Shown here: positions 59,530 to 64,000 of the stretch, piece after piece | How the letters are laid out: each line of letters opens with the position of its first letter | How positions within the stretch are numbered: position 1 is the first letter of the stretch | NCBI RefSeq assembly: GCF_046507575.1 | Contig: NZ_JBKFEY010000004.1 | Span: 62,001-126,000 of the forward strand | Source of the DNA: Pontitalea aquivivens | GTDB lineage: Bacteria; Pseudomonadota; Alphaproteobacteria; Rhodobacterales; Rhodobacteraceae | Direction of reading: 5' to 3' | DNA: 64,000 bases | Position numbers and translations under genes: made by a program | Notes under the pieces: generated by a model | Seen by the model: only the letters and a program-made list of their open reading frames with translations | Database searches by the model: none | Told to the model about the DNA's origin: nothing

Positions 59530-60341
59530 GCAAGCCGCCCCCGCAGCCGGGGGTCAAGCGCATCGCGCAGACCATCGCCCAGCAGGTTCAGCCCCAGCAC
59601 CGTGACCACGATCGCAAGCCCGGGTGCCAGTGCCACATGGGGGGCCAGCGTCACCATCGTCTGCGCCTCGGCCAGCATCCGGCCCCAGCTGGGCGTGGGC
59701 GGCTGGGCACCCAGGCCCACATAGCTCAGCCCCGCCTCGGCCAGAACGCCCAGCGAGAACTGGATCGTGCCCTGCACGATCAGCAGGTTGGCGATGTTGG
59801 GCAGGATGTGTTCGCCCGAAATCCGCGCCCGCCCCTTGCCCGCCACCTGTGCTGCGCGGATGTAATCCAGCGTCCACAGGCTGAGCGCGCCGGCGCGGGC
59901 CACGCGGGCGAAGACGGGGATGTTGAAGATGCCGATGGCGATGATCGCATTGGTGGCCGAGGGGCCGAAGACGGCGGTGATCAGGATGGCGATCACAAGG
60001 CTGGGAAAGGCAAAGATCAGGTCGTTGCCGCGCATGATCAGCTCATCGGGCCAGCTGCCGCGCCGGGCCGCGGCGGTCAGGCCAAGCGGCACGCCCAGGC
60101 CCATGCCGATGCCCACCGCCACCAGCGCCACCGCCAGCGAGGTGCGCGCCCCCGACATCAGCATCGAGGCGATGTCGCGCCCGAAATGATCGGTGCCCGC
60201 CCAATGCGCCAGCGATGGCGGCTGCAGGCGTTGCGCGATGGCCATCCGGGTCACGTCATGCGGGGTCCAGACCAGCGACAGCAGGGCCGCGGCCAGGGCT
60301 GCAAGGCACAGTGCGGTGCCAAGGATCAGGGCGGGTCTCAT
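59526..60341 (-). CDS. ABC transporter permease (DppC-like)
   Basis: 271 residues, about six hydrophobic helices. GTDHFGRDIASMLMSGARTS at the N-terminus is the DppC hallmark, and the EAA loop reads DYIRAAQVAGKGRARISGEH then ILPN. With the DppB-like permease it forms the membrane channel of a dipeptide-type importer. Overlaps both neighbours by 4 bp. Confidence 0.93.
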   Translation of the reverse strand: MRPALILGTALCLAALAAALLSLVWTPHDVTRMAIAQRLQPPSLAHWAGTDHFGRDIASMLMSGARTSLAVALVAVGIGMGLGVPLGLTAAARRGSWPDELIMRGNDLIFAFPSLVIAILITAVFGPSATNAIIAIGIFNIPVFARVARAGALSLWTLDYIRAAQVAGKGRARISGEHILPNIANLLIVQGTIQFSLGVLAEAGLSYVGLGAQPPTPSWGRMLAEAQTMVTLAPHVALAPGLAIVVTVLGLNLLGDGLRDALDPRLRGRLA

Positions 60342-61282
60342 GCGCGGTGCCTTAGTCTTGGGTCGATCGCGGCATAGGCCAGATCGGTCAGGAAGGTCAC
60401 AAGGATCACCGCCAGCACAAGGATCATCACCACCGATTCCACCACGATCAGGTCGCGCTGGGTGATCGCCTGAAAGATCAGACGCCCAAGGCCGGGCAGG
60501 TAGAACACATTCTCGATGATGATCGCGCCCGCCAGCAGGAAGGAAAACTGCATGCCCAGGATGGTCAGCACCGGGATCAGGGCGTTGCGGAAGGCATGGC
60601 GGGTCAGCGCGCGGCCCTGGCTGAGGCCCTTGGCGCGGGCGGTGCGGATGTAATCCTGGCCCATCGTTTCAATCAGCGCGGATCGCAGTACACGCGCCAG
60701 GATCGCGGCCTGTGGCAGCGCCAGTGCCACCGCAGGCAGCACCAGCGCGCGCAGGGCGGCCAGGGGATCGGCCCAGCCCGGAAAGCCGCCGGCCGGGAAC
60801 AGCCGCCATTGCACCGCGAAGACCAGCACCAGCAGCATCGCGAACCAGAAGTTCGGCACCGCGATGCCCAGCTGGGTGGCCCCGATCACCGCCGCATCCG
60901 CCGCCCGCCCGCGCCGCGCCGCCGCCAGAAGCCCTGTCGGCAGCGCCAGCGCCGTCGACAGCGCCAGCGCCAGCGCCGCAAGCGGCAGCGACACCGCCAG
61001 CCGGTCGGCGACCAGATCCGCCACCGGCACCTTGTAGGTATAGGAAACCCCGAAATCGCCGCGCAGCATGCCGCCCAGCCATGACAGGTAGCGCGCGGGC
61101 AGCGACTGGTTCAGGCCCAGCGTCTCACGCAGGGCCGCCACCGTATCGGGGCTTGCGTTCAGGCCCAGCATATAGGCCGCCGGATCGCCCGGGATCACCT
61201 CGATCATGGCAAAGATGACAAGGCTGGCCACGATCAGGCTTGTCGCGAGCGACAGGGCGCGGTTGATCAGATAGCGCGTCAT
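60338..61282 (-). CDS. ABC transporter permease (DppB-like)
   Basis: 314 residues with six or so helices. N-terminal MTRYLINRALSLATSLIVAS, VIPGDPAAYMLG, EAA loop DYIRTARAKGLSQGRALTRH then AFRNALIPV, and ending AYAAIDPRLRH, all typical of DppB. ATG at 61282. The gene upstream in the same direction would be the cupin and substrate-binding protein, separated by a gene on the opposite strand. Confidence 0.93.
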   Translation of the reverse strand: MTRYLINRALSLATSLIVASLVIFAMIEVIPGDPAAYMLGLNASPDTVAALRETLGLNQSLPARYLSWLGGMLRGDFGVSYTYKVPVADLVADRLAVSLPLAALALALSTALALPTGLLAAARRGRAADAAVIGATQLGIAVPNFWFAMLLVLVFAVQWRLFPAGGFPGWADPLAALRALVLPAVALALPQAAILARVLRSALIETMGQDYIRTARAKGLSQGRALTRHAFRNALIPVLTILGMQFSFLLAGAIIIENVFYLPGLGRLIFQAITQRDLIVVESVVMILVLAVILVTFLTDLAYAAIDPRLRHRA

Positions 61283-61474
61283 CGGGTCCCCCTTCCGGCG
61301 AAGGCTGGCCCGGCGCGCGCCCGTGGTCAAGGTGTGCAACTGGCCGGGCGGCAAGGTTTTTTCGCGCGCCGGGGGAACCTTTGCGCCCCGGCAGGGTTGA
61401 CGGGCCATGCGTGGCGGGCGCTGATAGCCGGACCCGGTGCGCGCGGGAATCGATTTTAGCGGGGGCTGACTGCC

Positions 61475-62317
61475 GTGAAAGCCATTTTGATCCGATCCAT
61501 CCGCCCGGGCCTGGGCATGCTAATTCTGGTGGCCCTTGCTGCCTGCGGCGGGGCGCCCACGCAAAGCAGCCGTGGCGGCGCGGTGCCGGTCGAATATCAG
61601 GCGCGTCAGGATGGCGATCGGGTGATTCCTGCGGTCAACCCCGCCTATCTGACCGAGCGCAACACGCGCCGCTGGGTTAAATATCAGGGCCCCGAGGCGC
61701 CCGGCACGATCGTCGTCGATCCCCATGCGCGGCTTTTGTATCACGTCACCGAACCCGGGCTGGCGATGCGCTTTGGCATCGCCGTCGGCCAGGAAGGGCG
61801 TGGGTTCACCGGGTCGGCCGTGGTGCAGCGCAAGCAGGAATATCCCTATTGGGCACCGACGAAAAACATGATCCGGCAGGACCCCGAACTTTACGGCCCG
61901 CTGGCGGCGGGGCTGCCGGGGGGGCTGGACAATCCGCTGGGCGCGCGGGCGCTGTATCTGTATCGCAACGGGCGCGACACGATGTACCGCATCCATGGCA
62001 CGATGGACCCAGGCTCGATCGGCAAGGCGACCTCGGCGGGCTGTATCCGGCTGTTCAATCAGGACATCATCGACCTGTATGACGAGATGGACCTTGGCAC
62101 GCGGGTCAAGGTGCGCACGCGTGCCGAAAGCCTGGCGCTGGAAGGGCCGATGGTGGAACTGTCCTCGGGCTATCTGGTGCCGGCCAGCGATGTCGCCGCG
62201 ATTGAGGCGGATCGCGCGGCGCTGGCGGCGGGCACGGTGGTTCCCGCCTCGGTCGTCGAGACCGAGGCGCGGGCGCGCGCCATCCGCGATGCGGAACTGC
62301 GCGGCAGCCCGGGCTAG
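61475..62317 (+). CDS. L,D-transpeptidase (YkuD domain) lipoprotein
   Basis: 280 residues. Lipobox LAAC (C24) after a short signal peptide. YkuD catalytic motif IHGTMDPGSIGKATSAGCIR then LFN, with nucleophile Cys in SAGCIR. QEGRGFTGSAVVQRKQEYPY resembles the YbiS/ErfK group. It forms 3-3 peptidoglycan crosslinks or anchors lipoproteins. It lies on the + strand within the minus-strand transporter series, dividing the cupin/binding-protein genes from the permeases. Confidence 0.92.
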   Translation: MKAILIRSIRPGLGMLILVALAACGGAPTQSSRGGAVPVEYQARQDGDRVIPAVNPAYLTERNTRRWVKYQGPEAPGTIVVDPHARLLYHVTEPGLAMRFGIAVGQEGRGFTGSAVVQRKQEYPYWAPTKNMIRQDPELYGPLAAGLPGGLDNPLGARALYLYRNGRDTMYRIHGTMDPGSIGKATSAGCIRLFNQDIIDLYDEMDLGTRVKVRTRAESLALEGPMVELSSGYLVPASDVAAIEADRAALAAGTVVPASVVETEARARAIRDAELRGSPG

Positions 62318-62342
62318 GGCCGCCCGCGCCGGGGGGGCCGGG

Positions 62343-62684
62343 TCAGCGCAGCACGATCACATAGTCCTTGCGCGTGGTTTCCTGCACCTCCCAGGTTCCG
62401 GTGAAACCGGGCCGGATCACAAAGCTGTCGCCGGGCCCGACCTGCATCCGGGTGCCGTCATCGCCGGTGATCACCGAACGCCCCGCCAGAATGCGGCAAT
62501 ATTCCCATTCGTCATAGGCGACGCGCCAGGTGCCGGGGGTAGATTGCCAGATGCCGCAATAAAGCCCGTCACGGTCTTCGGCATTCCAGGTGGTATGGAC
62601 CGGATCACCCGCCAGCACCCGGGCGGGATCGGGGCGGGTGATTTCGGGTTCGGCGGCGTCAGGCGTCAGGGGGAACAGGTTCAT
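62343..62684 (-). CDS. Cupin domain protein (DUF861/EutQ-like)
   Basis: 113 residues, single cupin_3-type barrel: HTTWNAEDRDGLYCGIWQST, WRVAYDEWEYCRILAGRSVI, MQVGPGDSFVIRPGFTGTWE. Metal ligands are sparse, as in this subgroup. ATG at 62684 is preferred over an in-frame GTG at 62696. It lies between the L,D-transpeptidase and the binding protein gene, on the latter's strand, 109 bp downstream. Such cupins often accompany amine or amino-acid catabolic genes; the role here is unknown. Confidence 0.8.
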   Translation of the reverse strand: MNLFPLTPDAAEPEITRPDPARVLAGDPVHTTWNAEDRDGLYCGIWQSTPGTWRVAYDEWEYCRILAGRSVITGDDGTRMQVGPGDSFVIRPGFTGTWEVQETTRKDYVIVLR

Positions 62685-62793
62685 CGGGTCTTTCACAGTG
62701 GGCCTGGCGGGCGGCGCATGACGGGGCGCAGGTCTTGGCCCGGCATCGGGGAAAGCAGGGCGGGCGGCGCCGGTCCGGGCCGCCCGCGCCGGG

Positions 62794-64000
62794 TCAGTCG
62801 GTCCAGCGCACCTGCGTCAGATCATTGGCCTGGGTGGGGGCATTTTCCCAAAGCCCTTCGATGCGGGCATCCGCAACCCCGGTCTTGGCCAGCTGGAACA
62901 GATAGCCATTGACGTAATCCTGCGCGATCATGTCCTGCGCGGATTTCAGCAGGGCGCTGCGTTCGGCCGGGTCGGCGGTGCGGCCCAGTTCCCCCATCAG
63001 GGTCACGAATTCCGGCCGGGCATAGCCGAAATAGTAATCCTCACGCGCGTAGATATCGATATCGGCGGGTTCGGTATGGCTGATGATGGTCAGGTCGAAA
63101 TCCTTGCCCTTGAACACCTGTTCCAGCCATTGCGCCCATTCCAGGTTGGTGATCTGGGTCTTGATCCCCACGGCGGCCAGTTGGGCCGCGATGATCTCGC
63201 CGCCGCGGCGGGCATAGGTCGGTGGCGGCAGCGCCAGGCGCAGGGTCAGATCGGCCACGCCCGCCGTTTCCAGCAGGGCGCGGGCCTTGTCGGGATCATG
63301 CGCGGACAGGGCGGTCAGATCCTGGTAATCGGGGTTGTGCGGCGCGAAATGGGTGCCGATCGGGGTGCCATAGCCGAACATCGCGCCGTCGATCACCTCT
63401 TGGCGGTTGATCGCATGGGCGATGGCCTGGCGCACGCGCACATCATCCAGCGGTGCCTTGCGGTTGTTCATCGCCAGGATCGTCTCGCCCTCGGTCGATC
63501 CGACGATGACCCTGAAGCGGGGATCCGCCTCAAGCTGGGGCAGGGTTTCGGGGGCGGGGAAGTTCGGGAAGGCATCCACATCGCCCGCCATCATCGCCGC
63601 AAAGGCCGCGGTCGGGTCGGGGATGAAGCGGAAGGTGGCGGTCTGCAGCGCCGGCTTTTCGCCCCAATAGTCAGCAAAGGCCTGCAGCGTGACACGGTCG
63701 CCCTGCACCCATTCGCCAAAGCTGAAGGGGCCGGTTCCGACCGGCCGGGTCGCCAGGTCGGCGGCGGTTTCGGGGGCCACGATCACCGCATCGCCCCAGG
63801 CCATCTTGAAGGGGAAGGCCCCGTCCGGCGCCGACAGCGTCACGCGCACGGTGGCCGGGTCCACCACCTCGACCGTGGCGATGCCGGCAAACAGCGCCTT
63901 TTGCGCGTTGGCGCTGTCTTCGGCGCGGGCACGGTCCAGGGTGAACCTGACATCCTCGGCGTCAAATCCGCTGCCATCGTGAAAGCGTACGCCCTGGCGC
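62794..64000 (-). CDS. Dipeptide-type ABC transporter substrate-binding protein (5' end cut by window)
   Basis: About 402 C-terminal residues of a family 5 (DppA/OppA) periplasmic binding protein. The signature LRQGVRFHDGSGFDAEDVRF is at the window edge, then GTGPFSFGEWVQGDRVTLQA, APLDDVRVRQAIAHAINRQE and VIDGAMFGYG. The signal peptide and start lie beyond base 64000. It should deliver substrate to the DppB/C-like permeases, although an opposite-strand gene and a cupin gene intervene. Confidence 0.92.
   Translation of the reverse strand, partial: RQGVRFHDGSGFDAEDVRFTLDRARAEDSANAQKALFAGIATVEVVDPATVRVTLSAPDGAFPFKMAWGDAVIVAPETAADLATRPVGTGPFSFGEWVQGDRVTLQAFADYWGEKPALQTATFRFIPDPTAAFAAMMAGDVDAFPNFPAPETLPQLEADPRFRVIVGSTEGETILAMNNRKAPLDDVRVRQAIAHAINRQEVIDGAMFGYGTPIGTHFAPHNPDYQDLTALSAHDPDKARALLETAGVADLTLRLALPPPTYARRGGEIIAAQLAAVGIKTQITNLEWAQWLEQVFKGKDFDLTIISHTEPADIDIYAREDYYFGYARPEFVTLMGELGRTADPAERSALLKSAQDMIAQDYVNGYLFQLAKTGVADARIEGLWENAPTQANDLTQVRWTD

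Noticed and set aside
52079..64000. The right-hand region as a genomic island
   Set aside because: No integrase, transposase, tRNA or flanking direct repeats, and the base composition looks like the rest; kept as accessory by gene content only.

Overview
The window is chromosomal DNA of an alphaproteobacterium, most likely a member of the Rhodobacterales (Rhodobacter/Paracoccus-like). The support is high G+C, a very dense gene layout with many 1-4 bp start/stop overlaps, and a characteristic gene set: a bacterial aa3 oxidase subunit IV, L-malyl-CoA lyase of the ethylmalonyl-CoA pathway, phbAB, COQ9, TrcR/DUF1013, a TIGR02302-type protein beside lysA, and an argH-linked small lipoprotein. Seventy protein genes are called; two run off the ends. 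I see no rRNA, tRNA, CRISPR array, transposase, integrase or prophage.

Layout. 1-6.8 kb: Sua5-type tRNA t6A enzyme (cut by the edge), an acyl-CoA dehydrogenase / metallo-hydrolase / DUF6173 operon, oxidase subunit IV, a lipoprotein, azlCD and a GNAT acetyltransferase. 6.9-15.4 kb: an uncharacterised membrane protein, greA, ETF-ubiquinone oxidoreductase, a TPR protein with ispE, polyprenyl diphosphate synthase, a DUF2007 protein, a methyltransferase and a DUF465 protein. 15.4-19.4 kb: a DMT exporter, phbB and phbA (polyhydroxybutyrate) and an EAL protein. 19.4-29.6 kb: a TlpA-like thioredoxin; an argH / lipoprotein / DUF2834 / lysA / TIGR02302 block; a zinc-ribbon protein; ftsE-ftsX-plsC; sugE. 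29.6-38.8 kb: accA, mcl1, a dipeptide epimerase, a D-amino acid transaminase, an N-formylglutamate amidohydrolase, pyk, rpmI-rplT and pheS, then a DUF2513 gene wedged between pheS and pheT. 38.8-51.9 kb: pheT, a GST, mscL, ald with its Lrp-type regulator, a chemoreceptor with a small coupled partner, rpsU, COQ9, a quinone oxidoreductase, RNase T2, trcR and a ygiC/ygiB-type pair. 52-64 kb: an accessory-looking catabolic region with gabD, an alpha/beta hydrolase, a P1-family peptidase, an SDR, an aldehyde dehydrogenase, a dipeptide-type ABC transporter, an L,D-transpeptidase, a cupin and the substrate-binding protein (cut by the edge).

How the genes fit together. Most of the window is core metabolism. 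Acyl-CoA dehydrogenase and ETF-QO feed electrons to ubiquinone, whose synthesis involves the polyprenyl synthase and COQ9. PhbA/PhbB store acetyl-CoA and Mcl1 belongs to acetyl-CoA assimilation. The dipeptide epimerase and D-amino acid transaminase together suggest murein-peptide recycling. The right-hand region looks like uptake of a peptide- or amide-like compound followed by hydrolysis and aldehyde oxidation; that reading is inference from gene content and coupling.

The most unusual structural signal is a family of short dispersed repeats with a core like GAGTATTTTNNCCAAGAAGAA. They occur between genes, once as a perfect 27-bp inverted pair between convergent genes. Once they occur as an inverted pair read in frame inside the linker of a fused ABC ATPase. 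Two copies appear to supply the ribosome-binding region of the next gene. The other notable oddity is the lower-G+C DUF2513 gene fitted with 4-bp overlaps between pheS and pheT.
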